Assembly: GCA_017399305.1 (NCBI GenBank)
Contig: JAFQDK010000042.1
Location: 62,001-126,000 of the forward strand
Length of the DNA: 64,000 bases
Direction of reading: 5' to 3'
Source: Clostridia bacterium
Lineage (GTDB): Bacteria > Bacillota > Clostridia > Oscillospirales > CAG-272
In this document: piece after piece, positions 27,110 to 37,637 of the stretch
How the letters are laid out: every line of letters begins with the position of its first letter
How positions within the stretch are numbered: position 1 is the first letter of the stretch
Made by a program: the position numbers and the translations under genes
Notes under the pieces: generated by a model
The model's input: only the letters and a program-made list of their open reading frames with translations
Told to the model about the DNA's origin: nothing
Databases searched by the model: none

Positions 27110-28642
27110 ATGAGCAATCAAGTCAAAATTTTTGATACAACTCTTCGTGACGGCGAGCAGTCTCCCGGCTGCAGCATGAATCTGCGTGAAAAGATTGAAA
27201 TTGCACGTTGTCTTGAAAAGATGAAGGTCGATATTATTGAGGCGGGCTTTGCAATTTCCTCTCCCGGCGACTTTGAGTCGGTAAATGAAATTGCAAAGGC
27301 GGTAAAGGACTGCACCGTTGCGTCTCTTGCGCGTGCGGTAGAAAAGGATATTGACGCTGCATGGGAGGCGGTGAAGGTAGCCGCTGATCCGCGTATTCAC
27401 ACGTTTATCGCAACATCTCCGGTGCATATGGAGTACAAGCTCCGTATGACACCTGAGCAGGTGCTTGAAAGAACAGCCGCAATGGTTGCTTATGCAAAGA
27501 AGTACTGCTCTAATATTGAATTTTCTGCAGAGGATGCAACACGCAGTGAGCCTGAGTTTTTGGCTCGTGTGGTTGACGTCGCAATTAAAAACGGAGCAAC
27601 CGTAATTAATATTCCTGATACCGTAGGCTACACAACTCCTGAAGAGATGCGTGTGCTTATCGAGTATCTTATAAATAATGTGCCGAATTCTGATAAAGCG
27701 GAATTTTCCGTTCACTGCCACAATGACCTTGGTATGGGAGTTGCAAACTCTCTTGCAGGCGTACTCGGCGGTGCAAGACAGATTGAGTGTACCGTAAACG
27801 GTCTCGGTGAAAGAGCCGGTAACACCTCGCTTGAAGAGGTTGTCATGGCTATGCGTACACGCCCCGATGTATTTAAGGGTATTACAACACGCCTTGATAC
27901 CACAAAGATCTACCGTACAAGCAAGGCGGTTTATACAATTATCGGTCAGAACGCTCCGCTAAATAAACCTATTGTAGGTAAAAATGCGTTTTTACATGAG
28001 TCGGGCATACACCAGCACGGTGTGCTCGCAAACAAGCAGACCTATGAAATTCTTACCCCCGAAGCTGTTGGTATTAATACTAACAACATTGTACTCGGCA
28101 AGCATTCGGGCAAGCATGCATTTGAAACAAGACTCAGCGAGCTTGGATATACTCTTACATCTGAGGAACTTCTCGCTTGCTTTGAGGAATTCAAGGTACT
28201 CTGCGACAAAAAGAAGACAATTACCGATTCCGATATAGAAGCTATCGTACTTCATAAGGCGGCAGTTGAAGAGGCAGATGAAAAGGATGTATTCACACTC
28301 GACTGGTTCGATGTGCATACCTCAAACTTTACCACCTCTACAAGCACAGTTTGCCTTAAGAAGGGTGACGAAAAATTTGAGGGCGTTTCGCTTGGCGACG
28401 GTCCTATTGATGCTTCGTTCAAGGCAATCGACAATATAGTAAATCCTGTAGAGCATACTCTAGAGCTCTACACAATCAACTCGACCTCCGAGGGTAAGGA
28501 CACTCTCGGTGACGTATCGGTTAAACTCAAAGCCGGCGGCAAGACATATGTAGGTCGCGGACTTTCGACCGATATTATCGAGGCATCACTTAAAGCATAT
28601 ATTAATGCGGTTAACAAAATGCAAGCCGCACAAGGAGTATAA
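27110..28642 (+). CDS. leuA: 2-Isopropylmalate synthase
   Basis: Condenses acetyl-CoA with 2-oxoisovalerate, the committed step to leucine. The 510-residue protein has the HMGL-like TIM barrel with [13 protein letters not shown], metal ligands in [14 protein letters not shown], and the [10 protein letters not shown] stretch, followed by a full C-terminal LeuA dimer domain (about 390-505), which in this family binds leucine for feedback inhibition. Its ribosome site GGAGGT lies in the last codons of ilvD. It begins the leuACDB block, an order common in Clostridia. Confidence 0.97.
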   Translation: MSNQVKIFDTTLRDGEQSPGCSMNLREKIEIARCLEKMKVDIIEAGFAISSPGDFESVNEIAKAVKDCTVASLARAVEKDIDAAWEAVKVAADPRIHTFIATSPVHMEYKLRMTPEQVLERTAAMVAYAKKYCSNIEFSAEDATRSEPEFLARVVDVAIKNGATVINIPDTVGYTTPEEMRVLIEYLINNVPNSDKAEFSVHCHNDLGMGVANSLAGVLGGARQIECTVNGLGERAGNTSLEEVVMAMRTRPDVFKGITTRLDTTKIYRTSKAVYTIIGQNAPLNKPIVGKNAFLHESGIHQHGVLANKQTYEILTPEAVGINTNNIVLGKHSGKHAFETRLSELGYTLTSEELLACFEEFKVLCDKKKTITDSDIEAIVLHKAAVEEADEKDVFTLDWFDVHTSNFTTSTSTVCLKKGDEKFEGVSLGDGPIDASFKAIDNIVNPVEHTLELYTINSTSEGKDTLGDVSVKLKAGGKTYVGRGLSTDIIEASLKAYINAVNKMQAAQGV

Positions 28643-28644
28643 CC

Positions 28645-29910
28645 ATGGGAATGACAATGACGCAAAAGATCCTCGCGGCTCATGCAGGTCTCGACTCTGT
28701 TAAGGCAGGCGACCTCATTGAAGCTAAGCTTGATCTTGTACTCGGTAACGACGTTACCACCCCCGTTGCAGTCAAGGTTTTTGATGATGCGGGATTTACA
28801 AAAGTTTTTGACAAGGATAGAATTGCAATAGTTCTCGACCACTACACCCCTTGCAAGGATATCAAGTCCGCGGAGCTTTGCGCTACCGCGCGTGAGTTTG
28901 CAAAGAGATTTAACATCACACATCTTTATGACGTGGGATGCGTAGGCATCGAGCATGCGCTTCTTCCCGAAAAAGGTCTTGTCGGCCCCGGCGACTGCAT
29001 TATCGGTGCAGACTCACACACCTGTACATACGGTGCGCTCGGCGCATTCTCCACCGGCGTCGGTTCAACCGATATGGCGGCAGGTATGGCGGCGGGTGAG
29101 AACTGGTTCAAGGTTCCTTCTGCTATCAAGGTAAATCTTGTCGGTAAAATGCAGAAGTACGTAAGCGGTAAGGACGTTATCTTGCACCTTATCGGTCTTA
29201 TCGGCGTTGACGGCGCGCTTTATAAGTCAATTGAGTTTAGCGGAGAGGGTGTCGCAGAGCTTTCCATGGACGACCGATTCACCATTGCAAACATGGCAAT
29301 TGAAGCAGGCGGCAAGAACGGCATTTTCCCTGTAGACGAAAAAACTATGGAGTATGTCAAGGACCGCTTCAAGAGAGAAATCAAGGTATTTGAGGCTGAC
29401 GCTGACGCAGAGTATGAGAGCGAAGTAACTATTGATCTTTCAACTCTTAAGCCTACCGTTGCGCTTCCTCATCTTCCTTCCAATACAAAGACTATTGATG
29501 AAGTAAAGGGAATGCACATTGATCAGTGCGTTATCGGCTCTTGCACAAACGGCCGTATTTCCGACCTTCGTGCCGCTGCTGAGATCTTCAAGGGCAGAAC
29601 AGTTGCAGAAGGTGTTCGCTGTATCGTTATCCCTGCAACTCAGGAAGTTTACATGCAGTCTATCAAGGAAGGTCTCACCGAGATTTTCATAAACGCCGGC
29701 TGCGCAGTTTCCACACCTACATGCGGACCTTGTCTCGGCGGTCACATGGGCGTTATGAGCGCAGGCGAGAGAGCAGTTGCTACTACCAACCGTAACTTCG
29801 TCGGCAGAATGGGTCATGTAAAGAGCGAAGTTGTGCTTGCAAGCCCTGCTATCGCGGCAGCTTCGGCAGTTCGTGGATGCCTTGCTCATCCCGATGATTT
29901 GGAGGGTTAA
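28645..29910 (+). CDS. leuC: 3-Isopropylmalate dehydratase, large subunit
   Basis: Large subunit of isopropylmalate isomerase, carrying a 4Fe-4S cluster. The three cluster cysteines are visible in VIGSCTNGR and in [18 protein letters not shown] and HYTPCKD are further family motifs. The 421-residue length corresponds to the short LeuC type found in archaea and many anaerobes. AAGGAGT precedes the ATG. It is followed after 3 nt by leuD, with which it forms the heterodimer. Confidence 0.96.
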   Translation: MGMTMTQKILAAHAGLDSVKAGDLIEAKLDLVLGNDVTTPVAVKVFDDAGFTKVFDKDRIAIVLDHYTPCKDIKSAELCATAREFAKRFNITHLYDVGCVGIEHALLPEKGLVGPGDCIIGADSHTCTYGALGAFSTGVGSTDMAAGMAAGENWFKVPSAIKVNLVGKMQKYVSGKDVILHLIGLIGVDGALYKSIEFSGEGVAELSMDDRFTIANMAIEAGGKNGIFPVDEKTMEYVKDRFKREIKVFEADADAEYESEVTIDLSTLKPTVALPHLPSNTKTIDEVKGMHIDQCVIGSCTNGRISDLRAAAEIFKGRTVAEGVRCIVIPATQEVYMQSIKEGLTEIFINAGCAVSTPTCGPCLGGHMGVMSAGERAVATTNRNFVGRMGHVKSEVVLASPAIAAASAVRGCLAHPDDLEG

Positions 29911-29913
29911 AAA

Positions 29914-30405
29914 ATGGCAAACGGAAGAGTTTTTAAATACGGTGACAACGTTGACACCGACGTAATTATCCCCGCAAGATACCTCAATGCACCTTCGCCC
30001 GAGGATCTTGCAAAGCACTGCATGGAGGATATTGACATCGACTTCGTTAAGAACGTTGAAAATGGCGACATTATGGTTGGCGGTGCAAACTTTGGTTGCG
30101 GCTCCTCGCGTGAGCATGCACCTATCGCTATCCGTGCAAGCGGAGTTTCATGCGTAATTGCAAAGAGCTTTGCACGTATTTTTTACCGCAATGCTATCAA
30201 CATCGGCTTCCCGATTTTGGAATGTCCTGAGGCGGTTGACAAGATTAACGCAGGCGACAAAGTATCTGTTGATTTTGCAACAGGTATTATCACCGACGAA
30301 ACCACAGGTGAGAAGTTCCAGGCTACCGCTTTCCCTGCATTTATTAATGGCATCATTGAAGCAGGCGGACTTCTTCCTTATATTAAGGCAAAGCAGGAGG
30401 CGTAA
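29914..30405 (+). CDS. leuD: 3-Isopropylmalate dehydratase, small subunit
   Basis: Swivelling-domain subunit of isopropylmalate isomerase. The 163-residue protein has the short LeuD form with [13 protein letters not shown] near the N-terminus, and [18 protein letters not shown], the loop that reads the substrate gamma-chain. The C-terminal KAKQEA tail is charged and short. Closely packed between leuC and leuB. Both isomerase subunits are of the short anaerobe-type, so their pairing is coherent. Confidence 0.96.
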   Translation: MANGRVFKYGDNVDTDVIIPARYLNAPSPEDLAKHCMEDIDIDFVKNVENGDIMVGGANFGCGSSREHAPIAIRASGVSCVIAKSFARIFYRNAINIGFPILECPEAVDKINAGDKVSVDFATGIITDETTGEKFQATAFPAFINGIIEAGGLLPYIKAKQEA

Positions 30406-30407
30406 GA

Positions 30408-31481
30408 ATGGAATTCAATATAGCTTTAGTAAAAGGTGACGGGATCGGTCCCGAAATCGTTGACGGCGCCGTAGAAGTGCTTAAGGTTATCGGCGAAAAG
30501 TACGGTCACAAGTTTAACTTTACAGAATATCTTGCAGGCGGCTGTGCAATTGATGCAACCGGCGAGCCTCTTCCTGCGGCTACCGTTGAGGGCTGCAAAA
30601 ACAGCGATAGCGTATTGCTCGGTGCGGTAGGCGGTCCTAAGTGGGACACTCTCCCCGGCAACGTTCGCCCGGAGAAGGCATTGCTCGGACTCAGAGCAGC
30701 ACTCGGACTTTACACAAACCTTCGTCCCGCTAAGATTTATCCGGCGCTTGCAGGTGCATGTACACTCCGCCCCGACATCGTGGCAAACGGCTTTGATCTC
30801 GTTATCGTGCGTGAGCTCACCGGCGGTATCTACTTCGGCGAGCGCGGCAGACGCGATGGCAAGTACGGCCCCGAGGCATATGACACCGAGGCTTACAGCG
30901 TAATGGAGATTGAAAGAATCGCACGCGTTGCATTTGAAACTGCTATGAAGCGCCGTAAGAACGTTATTTCTATCGACAAGGCAAACGTGCTTGAAACTTC
31001 TCGTCTCTGGAGAGAAACTGTGCATCGCATCGCCAAAGAATATCCTGAGGTTGAGTGCACAGATATGCTCGTTGACAATGCGGCAATGCAGCTTGTCCGC
31101 GACCCGTCGCGTTTTGACGTTGTTGTAACATCCAATATGTTCGGCGATATTCTTTCCGACGAGGCTTCGCAGATCACGGGCTCCATCGGTCTGCTTGCAT
31201 CTTCCTCACTCGGCGACACAAAGTGCGGTCTTTATGAGCCTATTCACGGCTCTGCCCCCGACATTGCAGGTCAGAACAAGGCAAATCCGATCGCTACAAT
31301 TCTTTCCGCGGCAATGATGCTCCGTTATTCCTTCGGTCTCACCGAAGAAGCGGATGCTATAGACAATGCTGTTAACGCAACACTTGAAGCAGGTGTTCGC
31401 ACCGCCGACATCGTTGGCGACAGCGGCGTGGCTCCCGTAAGTTGCACAGGCATGACCGCTGAGATTATATCCAGAATCTGA
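30408..31481 (+). CDS. leuB: 3-Isopropylmalate dehydrogenase
   Basis: NAD-dependent oxidative decarboxylase that produces 2-oxoisocaproate, the last step before transamination to leucine. The 357-residue protein shows [13 protein letters not shown], the substrate loop with [18 protein letters not shown] (LeuB-specific, unlike the isocitrate form), Lys/Asp ligands in VDNAAMQL and [14 protein letters not shown], and [14 protein letters not shown], where the Asp after the PD favours NAD. GGAGG precedes the ATG. It ends leuACDB and is 5 to 14 nt from ilvE. Confidence 0.97.
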   Translation: MEFNIALVKGDGIGPEIVDGAVEVLKVIGEKYGHKFNFTEYLAGGCAIDATGEPLPAATVEGCKNSDSVLLGAVGGPKWDTLPGNVRPEKALLGLRAALGLYTNLRPAKIYPALAGACTLRPDIVANGFDLVIVRELTGGIYFGERGRRDGKYGPEAYDTEAYSVMEIERIARVAFETAMKRRKNVISIDKANVLETSRLWRETVHRIAKEYPEVECTDMLVDNAAMQLVRDPSRFDVVVTSNMFGDILSDEASQITGSIGLLASSSLGDTKCGLYEPIHGSAPDIAGQNKANPIATILSAAMMLRYSFGLTEEADAIDNAVNATLEAGVRTADIVGDSGVAPVSCTGMTAEIISRI

Positions 31482-31495
31482 AAGGGATGACAAAA

Positions 31496-32560
31496 ATGCT
31501 CGATATTAAAATCGAAAAAACTAAAAATCCTAAGGCTAAACCGACAGGTCCTCTTGGCTTTGGTAAGATTTTCACCGACCACATGTTCATTATGAACTAC
31601 ACTGAGGGTAAGGGCTGGCACGATGCAAGAATCATACCCTTTGGCAACCTTGAGTTTTCACCTGCATCTATGGTATTCCATTACGGTCAGGAAATGTTTG
31701 AGGGACTTAAGGCATATCGCGGCGATGACGGCAACACATACCTCTTCCGTCCCGATATGAATGCAAAGCGTACCAACGCTACAAACGACCGCCTTTGCAT
31801 CCCTAATCTTCCCGAAGAGGATTTTGTGCAGGCAGTAAAGGCTATTGTTAAAACCGATGAGGACTGGGTTCCTACTGAGAAGGGCACATCACTCTACGTT
31901 CGCCCTTTCATCATTGCTACCGATGACTTTCTCGGCGTTGCTCCCTCAAAGACTTATCTTTTCATTATCATTCTTTCTCCTTCGGGTGCTTATTACGCAA
32001 GCGGCCTTGAGCCTGTAGACATCTGGATTGAGGATGACTATGTAAGAGCGGTTAAGGGCGGCATGGGCTTTGCAAAGACAGGCGGCAACTATGCGGCGTC
32101 TCTTGCAGCTCAGGTTAAGGCGCATGACGCGGGCTATTCTCAGGTACTCTGGCTTGACGGCGTTGAGAGAAAGTATATCGAAGAAGTAGGCGCAATGAAC
32201 ATCTTCTTCAAGATTGACGGCGAGATAGTTACACCTATGCTCAACGGCTCAATTCTCCCGGGTATCACAAGAGACTCTGTTCTTACACTCTGCCGCGACT
32301 GGGGCTACAAGGTTTCCGAGAGAAAGATTTCTGTTGACGAGCTTATCGAGGCACAGAAGTCGGGTAAGCTCGAAGAGGTATTCGGCACAGGCACTGCGGC
32401 TGTAATTTCCCCTGTAGGCAAGCTTCGCTACAAGGATGACGTAATGACCATCGGTGATGGCTCTATCGGCGAAGTAAGCCAGCGTCTTTACGACACTGTA
32501 ACTGGTATTCAGACAGGCAAGCTCGAAGACAAGTTTAATTGGCGTCAAACAGTAAAATAA
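31496..32560 (+). CDS. ilvE: Branched-chain amino acid aminotransferase
   Basis: PLP enzyme of fold type IV that makes Ile, Val and Leu from their oxo acids with glutamate. The longer BCAT type with about 355 residues is seen, with QEMFEGLKAYRG, the PLP lysine in FAKTGGNYAASL-adjacent EVGAMNIFF context, and FGTGTAAVISPVG. Two ATGs are possible; 31496 is preferred because AAAGGG is at ribosome distance from it but directly abuts the ATG at 31487. Glutamate supply links this step to the acnA-icd-gltA cluster. It is followed after 12 nt by the DUF815 gene. Confidence 0.93.
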   Translation: MLDIKIEKTKNPKAKPTGPLGFGKIFTDHMFIMNYTEGKGWHDARIIPFGNLEFSPASMVFHYGQEMFEGLKAYRGDDGNTYLFRPDMNAKRTNATNDRLCIPNLPEEDFVQAVKAIVKTDEDWVPTEKGTSLYVRPFIIATDDFLGVAPSKTYLFIIILSPSGAYYASGLEPVDIWIEDDYVRAVKGGMGFAKTGGNYAASLAAQVKAHDAGYSQVLWLDGVERKYIEEVGAMNIFFKIDGEIVTPMLNGSILPGITRDSVLTLCRDWGYKVSERKISVDELIEAQKSGKLEEVFGTGTAAVISPVGKLRYKDDVMTIGDGSIGEVSQRLYDTVTGIQTGKLEDKFNWRQTVK

Positions 32561-32572
32561 GAGGACATTTTT

Positions 32573-33883
32573 ATGCTAAAAGAAGTATCAAAGCTATTGA
32601 TATACAGCGACCTTGGCGGAGACAGTATACTCGAAAATCTCGCAAGGATTATCGCATCAAACGATGACAAAGACACGAAAATAAGAGGGATTTACACCGA
32701 AGTCAAGCGCATACTTGACCTTGCGACCTCTTACGGCTTTGACACAAATCTTTGGCAGAACTACCTCACGTTTTTGCTCATCACTAATGAAAACTCCTTT
32801 TCGCTCACTTGCGAGCGAAAAGGAGCAAGTGATGGCGGAAGCGTAAACATTCTTGCAAAACAGGATTTCCGCATTTTTAAAAATCTTTTTCACTACGATT
32901 TTACAAGTATAGAAAAAGAACTCGGAATTGATTGTTTTTCTGTAATTACAAATTACCATGCTATAGCAAAGCGTGAGCAGATCTACAACAAGACAGTAAG
33001 CGGTTGGGTGAGAGCACTCAGTCAAAAAATCGCAGCCGCTAAAGACGAAAATGAGGTATTCGACCTCGTTACCGAGCACTATCGCACATGCGGTGTAGGT
33101 ATGCTTGGTATGAATCGTGCTTTCCGCATACAGGGCAGCGGAAAGGACCTCGAATTCTGCCCGATAAACAATGCAAGCAGTGTCCGCCTTTCGGACATTG
33201 TAGGCTATGAGTCGCAGAAAAAAGAACTCGCAGAGAATACCGAAGCCTTTGCAAAAGGCGGCAAGGGTAACAACGCACTTCTTTACGGCGACAGCGGAAC
33301 AGGTAAGTCAACAAGCATAAAAGCCGTGCTCAATGAGTATTTTGAAGACGGACTTCGTATGATAGAGATATACAAGCATCAGTTCCGTGACCTTTCAAGA
33401 GTAATTTCTCTTATTAAAAACCGAAATTACCGTTTTATTATCTACATAGATGACCTTTCGTTTGAGGACCATGAAATAGAGTACAAGTTCCTCAAGGCGG
33501 TTATCGAGGGCGGTGTCGAGGAGCGTCCCGACAATATCCTCATTTATGCAACGTCAAACCGCCGCCACCTCATAAAAGAGACGTGGAATGACCGCAATGA
33601 CATGGAATTCAAGGGCGAGATACATCACTCCGACACGGTCGAGGAAAAACTTTCGCTTTCAAGCAGATTCGGCGTGCTGATAAACTATTCGTCACCTGCA
33701 TATGACGAGTATCTTAACATAGTTCGCGAGCTTGCAAAGCGTGAGAATTTGAACATAGAAGACGAAGAACTTGTTGCTCTTGCAAAGCGCTGGGAAATCC
33801 GCCACGGCGGAGTCAGCGGCAGAGCTGCAAGACAGTTTATAGATTATATGACAGGAAAAAGTGAGGACAAAACTACATGTTGA
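32573..33883 (+). CDS. DUF815 family AAA+ ATPase
   Basis: A 436-residue cytosolic P-loop ATPase. The N-terminal about 190 residues are helical and poorly conserved; the ATPase core has Walker A YGDSGTGKSTS, Walker B FIIYIDDLSF and a sensor-like ATSNRRHL. DUF815 proteins are widespread in bacteria but have no established function. Here it sits inside a biosynthetic operon, between ilvE and ilvA, with a 7-nt overlap into ilvA, which is unusual. A 13-bp palindrome in its N-terminal part (32794-32825) stands out from the rest of the gene. No reason to assign a pathway role beyond cotranscription. Confidence 0.88.
   Translation: MLKEVSKLLIYSDLGGDSILENLARIIASNDDKDTKIRGIYTEVKRILDLATSYGFDTNLWQNYLTFLLITNENSFSLTCERKGASDGGSVNILAKQDFRIFKNLFHYDFTSIEKELGIDCFSVITNYHAIAKREQIYNKTVSGWVRALSQKIAAAKDENEVFDLVTEHYRTCGVGMLGMNRAFRIQGSGKDLEFCPINNASSVRLSDIVGYESQKKELAENTEAFAKGGKGNNALLYGDSGTGKSTSIKAVLNEYFEDGLRMIEIYKHQFRDLSRVISLIKNRNYRFIIYIDDLSFEDHEIEYKFLKAVIEGGVEERPDNILIYATSNRRHLIKETWNDRNDMEFKGEIHHSDTVEEKLSLSSRFGVLINYSSPAYDEYLNIVRELAKRENLNIEDEELVALAKRWEIRHGGVSGRAARQFIDYMTGKSEDKTTC
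32794..32832. repeat. Nested palindromes inside the DUF815 coding sequence
   Basis: Arms CTCCTTTTCGCTC and GAGCGAAAAGGAG (13 bp perfect, 6-nt loop). An overlapping inverted repeat pairs TCACTTGC (32805) with GCAAGTGA (32825). In frame it encodes a Ser/Lys/Gly-rich segment. Confidence 0.75.
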
Positions 33884-35073
33884 CACTTGACAAGGTATAT
33901 CAGGCGGCATTTGTTTTGCGTGAGGTTGCACGTAAGACCGACCTTATCTATTCGCAGAAGCTTTCGGGCAAGTCCGAAGTCTACCTGAAAACAGAGAATT
34001 TACAGGTAACAGGCTCATTTAAACTAAGAGGAGCTTATTACAAGATAAGCCAGCTTACAGATGAGCAGAAAAAGGCAGGTATTGTTGCTTGCAGTGCAGG
34101 CAACCATGCACAGGGCGTTGCGCTTGCAGCCACAAAAATGGGCATTAAGAGCGTTATCTGTATGCCTGACGGCGCACCGATAAGCAAGGTAGAGGCAACA
34201 AAGGCTCTCGGCGCCGAGGTGGTACTTGTTCCCGGTGCATATGACGATGCTTATGCACATGCGGTGAAACTTCGTGATGAAACAGGCGCAACATTTATTC
34301 ATCCGTTTGACGATGACGAGGTTATTGCAGGTCAGGGCACAATAGGTCTTGAGATTTTAGAGCAGCTTCCGGACGTTGACGCAGTTATAGTACCCATCGG
34401 CGGTGGCGGACTTGTTTCGGGTGTTGCATATGCTATAAAGCAGTTAAATCCGAATGTTAAGGTTTACGGCGTTCAGGCAGAGCGTGCCGCATCTATGGTA
34501 GAGAGCCGCAAGTGCGGAGAAGCGATTACTCTCCCCAAGGTTTCGACATTTGCAGACGGTATCGCAGTAAAGCATCCGGGTGACATCACATTTGAGATGA
34601 ATAAAAAGTATGTTGACGATGTTGTCACCGTTACCGAGGACGAAATTGCAACTGCTATTCTTGCCCTTATTGAAAAGCAGAAGCTTATTGCAGAGGGAGC
34701 CGGTGCAGTCAGCGTAGCTGCTGCCATGTTTGGTAAGCTTCCCATTGAGGGTAAAAAGGTAGTTTGCCTTGTTTCAGGTGGTAATATTGATGTTAACATT
34801 CTCTCGCGAGTTATTACAAGAGGTCTTGTTACCTCGGGCAGAACAACAAATCTCCAGATTGCACTTGAGGATAAACCCGGTCAGCTTCTTGGCGTAAGTA
34901 CCATTATTTCTAAGTGCGGCGGTAACGTTGTCAGTGTTCACCATGAGCGTTCTGATGCTAATATGGCGGTTGCAAGTTGTATCTTACATATAGGTATGGA
35001 AACAAGAGACTTTGAGCATATTTCAGAGATAAAGACTGCACTTAAAAATGCAGGATTCCAGATTATAGAATGA
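33877..35073 (+). CDS. ilvA: Threonine ammonia-lyase with ACT domain
   Basis: PLP enzyme deaminating threonine to 2-oxobutyrate, the entry to isoleucine. The 398 residues divide into a catalytic domain (PLP K49 in TGSFKLRGA, VACSAGNHAQG, and the GGGGLVSG phosphate loop) and a C-terminal single ACT-like domain (about 325-398, LEDKPGQLLGV). The size is that of the shorter TdcB/IlvA2-type enzymes, which may be either catabolic or biosynthetic; location inside the ilv operon and the adjoining ridA argue for biosynthesis. The ATG overlaps the DUF815 stop by 7 nt. Confidence 0.94.
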   Translation: MLTLDKVYQAAFVLREVARKTDLIYSQKLSGKSEVYLKTENLQVTGSFKLRGAYYKISQLTDEQKKAGIVACSAGNHAQGVALAATKMGIKSVICMPDGAPISKVEATKALGAEVVLVPGAYDDAYAHAVKLRDETGATFIHPFDDDEVIAGQGTIGLEILEQLPDVDAVIVPIGGGGLVSGVAYAIKQLNPNVKVYGVQAERAASMVESRKCGEAITLPKVSTFADGIAVKHPGDITFEMNKKYVDDVVTVTEDEIATAILALIEKQKLIAEGAGAVSVAAAMFGKLPIEGKKVVCLVSGGNIDVNILSRVITRGLVTSGRTTNLQIALEDKPGQLLGVSTIISKCGGNVVSVHHERSDANMAVASCILHIGMETRDFEHISEIKTALKNAGFQIIE

Positions 35074-35083
35074 GGTAAATATA

Positions 35084-35458
35084 ATGATTAAGAGAATTTA
35101 CACAGATAAAGCTCCTGCAGCTATAGGTCCTTATTCACAGGCACTTGATACGGGCAATATGCTTTTCATTTCGGGACAGATCCCGATAGACCCTGCAACC
35201 GGCACAATGCCTGAAACTGTTGAGGAGCAGGCAAAGCAGGTGCTTACCAATATCACAAATATTCTTGCTGAAGCAGGGCTTACAATGGCGAACGTTGTAA
35301 AGACTTCTGTTTTCCTCTCCGACCTTAACGATTTTGCAAAGGTGAACGAAGTGTATGCTTCCTTCTTTGCAGAGCCATATCCCGCACGTTCATGCGTGCA
35401 GGTTGCGGCTATCCCGAAGGGAGCAAAGGTTGAGATTGAAACTATCGCAGTTAAATAG
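35084..35458 (+). CDS. ridA: RidA family enamine/imine deaminase
   Basis: A 124-residue cytosolic protein that hydrolyses the reactive 2-aminoacrylate and 2-aminocrotonate enamines released by PLP enzymes such as IlvA, protecting IlvE and other PLP enzymes. Family motifs are APAAIGPYSQA, SGQIPIDP, and the C-terminal RSCVQVAAIPKGAKVEIE with the key Arg. GAGGT precedes the ATG. Placement directly after ilvA, as last gene of the operon, matches its known biochemical role. A strong terminator follows. Confidence 0.96.
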   Translation: MIKRIYTDKAPAAIGPYSQALDTGNMLFISGQIPIDPATGTMPETVEEQAKQVLTNITNILAEAGLTMANVVKTSVFLSDLNDFAKVNEVYASFFAEPYPARSCVQVAAIPKGAKVEIETIAVK

Positions 35459-35466
35459 TATAAATG

Positions 35467-35512
35467 CAGGGAGAAGCTTTTTTTGTAAAAGCTTCTCCCT
35501 GTATCTTTTTTT
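35467..35512 (+). terminator. Terminator of the ilv-leu operon
   Basis: 15-bp arms CAGGGAGAAGCTTTT and AAAAGCTTCTCCCTG, then TATCTTTTTTT. It lies 9 nt after the ridA stop. Confidence 0.92.
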
Positions 35513-35529
35513 AAAAGGTTTTAGTAAGA

Positions 35530-35753
35530 TAGATTAATGTTTACGCGATTAACGCCGCGGTGCGACTACACCTCATCAGTCAACTACGCTGACAGCTTCC
35601 CCTCAAGGGGAAGCCTAAAAATTTGTAAAAAAGACGGGTTCCCCGGCTTTTTTACTCCTTGAAGGGGCAGTCGCGGTGAGCGACATGCGAATGTACGCCC
35701 CTCTACACTTTAAAATGCTTGCATTTTAAAGTGATTATATAATCATTTGTTTA
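35530..35753 (-). repeat. 224-bp MITE-like repeat, copy 3 (inverted)
   Basis: Same element on the opposite strand. Ends read TAGATTAATG on the left and CATTTGTTTA on the right, so the terminal repeats are partly mutated. A few single-base differences from copies 1 and 2. In the orientation of the element the first palindrome has the GCAAGC centre, as in copy 2. It lies between the ilv operon terminator and the next promoter. Confidence 0.9.
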
Positions 35754-35862
35754 TTCTTGCAAAAAATAATTATTTTACTTGGCAGTTTCCTGTAGCGTGT
35801 AGACAGAGAAATATATGTATGGTATACTGAAAATGTAAAGAATCAAGGTCCGGAGGTGCACT

Positions 35863-37602
35863 ATGAAAATAAGAGTTTTGATACTTGCTGTGGCAATGGT
35901 ATTTTTTCTTGCGGCATGCATCGATAAGTCCGAAAATGTGAACGGCGAAACCGAAAGTACTGCGGTGGCTATTGTGACCGAATCGGCAACCTCGGATACT
36001 ACCACGGAAACAACGGTTGAAACAGCCGCGGTTGTTTCAACCAAAGAAAACACCACTGCTGAAGTGACTACCGAAGGGATAGCAACGGCGGAAACTGCGG
36101 TTAAAAAGAAAGAGCAACCAAAGGAATTTGACATAGACAAAACATCCTCCGTTGAGAATTATTCCTTCGGCGCAGTAGAATACAAGGCGGATTTTGACGG
36201 TGACGGCAATGACGAAACCTGCACTGTCAAGGTTGTTGGTCATGGCACTCAGTGCTATGTTGAACAAATCAAAATTACCCGAGAAAACGGCGAAAGAATA
36301 GTAGTTGAGCATCCGATTACCGCAAAGGGTATGCGTTCATACTTCCACAAGTACAAGGATTACTATAACATTTACCTTGATGATGCGTATGACGATATAA
36401 CATATCCATTTGATACACTGGCGACACCCGAGGAGCATCTTACCAATATTAGCTTTGGCGACATTTTTGACTATAGTGTAATCGGCAACAAACTCTATTT
36501 CAGAGGAAGCCTTGCATGTAGTATGTCTGAGATTTTAGGCGATGTTGTCTATGAATATACGTATCATGATGGCGCCCTCAAAGTAAGCCGTATCGGGTAC
36601 AGAGATTATATAGGCGGCGTGGACTATGACCTTTGCGATGTGGTAATTACCTCTTCGCTTTTAGTGGAGCCGTGCATGGGTGGCGAGGTAGTTTTAAAGC
36701 TCCCCGATGCTGAGCCATTGGTCAGCGCAAGCGCAATTATGAAACAGCCGGAGTTTTTCGTTTATGAGAAGGGGCTTACTTACTACGTTAAGTGGCAAAA
36801 CAGCCCGCTTAAAGAAGACTATACATATACAAAATACACTCTCACATTGCCTGCAGGATATACCGACGGTGAAATTATTTCCGACGGTCCAGGTGGCGGA
36901 AGCGGAGAGCTCGGTTTTCTTGTGCGTGCCAAAAAAGGCACTGACGATGTTGCACTTTGGTACTTGTTTTATGCAGACAGACTCGCGGCACCCGTTGAGG
37001 TATGGGAAAATGAACATCTCACATTTACACCCGATGAGGGGACAAGATTGAATGACTTATATGCATACTCCCCATATTATATAGCAAGGCAATATGTAAA
37101 TACGGACAACTGGGTGCTTTACTATATAATCGACCTTCCGGACGGTCAGCGTATAAGATATGACAAGGAAGACGGTGCGCATCCGCCGATGGCAAAAGAT
37201 ATTCTGACGTTTGCCGATGTAAATTTTGACGGCATTGAAGATCTTTGTCTGAAACTCGGCAGCTTCGGCGCGCAGGGAGCGGTGAATGTGCGTGCATATC
37301 TCGGCAATGACGATTATGAAACGTACACGCTTTGCGAAAGCTTTGAGGATATACCAAATCCCGTAATTGATGCGGAAAACAGACAGATTCTTGGAACAAA
37401 TCGTGAGAGCGCCGGAGAGTATAGCTATAGAAAATTTGAGTTTAAAAACGGCGAGTTTGTCAAAACTTTAGAACTGCTTTACAATGTAGATAACGAAACG
37501 GTTGAGATTGGCGGCGAAGTGCTTTCTGCCGAAGAATTTACAATATCCGGCAGTGAGTGGGATATCGAAAGTACAAAATGGTTTAATATACTTACCGAAT
37601 AA
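35863..37602 (+). CDS. Hypothetical lipoprotein with Thr-rich linker
   Basis: A 579-residue surface lipoprotein: signal peptide with lipobox LAAC, lipidated Cys19, then a Thr/Glu-rich low-complexity linker (about 25-85) that probably spans the cell wall. The remaining part is a beta-rich globular region containing a DFDGDGNDE calcium-loop-like motif near 105 and a second VNFDGIEDLC about residue 450, as in FG-GAP/VCBS or XAC2610-like repeats. No catalytic motif identified. CCGGAGGTG precedes the ATG. Neighbours do not suggest a role. Confidence 0.8.
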   Translation: MKIRVLILAVAMVFFLAACIDKSENVNGETESTAVAIVTESATSDTTTETTVETAAVVSTKENTTAEVTTEGIATAETAVKKKEQPKEFDIDKTSSVENYSFGAVEYKADFDGDGNDETCTVKVVGHGTQCYVEQIKITRENGERIVVEHPITAKGMRSYFHKYKDYYNIYLDDAYDDITYPFDTLATPEEHLTNISFGDIFDYSVIGNKLYFRGSLACSMSEILGDVVYEYTYHDGALKVSRIGYRDYIGGVDYDLCDVVITSSLLVEPCMGGEVVLKLPDAEPLVSASAIMKQPEFFVYEKGLTYYVKWQNSPLKEDYTYTKYTLTLPAGYTDGEIISDGPGGGSGELGFLVRAKKGTDDVALWYLFYADRLAAPVEVWENEHLTFTPDEGTRLNDLYAYSPYYIARQYVNTDNWVLYYIIDLPDGQRIRYDKEDGAHPPMAKDILTFADVNFDGIEDLCLKLGSFGAQGAVNVRAYLGNDDYETYTLCESFEDIPNPVIDAENRQILGTNRESAGEYSYRKFEFKNGEFVKTLELLYNVDNETVEIGGEVLSAEEFTISGSEWDIESTKWFNILTE

Positions 37603-37637
37603 AAAAATCACGGAGAATTTTCTCCGTGATTTTTTTA
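37601..37637. terminator. Bidirectional terminator between lipoprotein gene and metA
   Basis: Perfect 17-bp arms with A-run and T-run (core ATCACGGAGAA / TTCTCCGTGAT); works for both converging genes. Confidence 0.92.

Noticed and set aside
33877..35073. Catabolic threonine dehydratase (TdcB)
   Set aside because: Length and single ACT domain allow it, but location inside the ilv operon with ridA favours the biosynthetic role.
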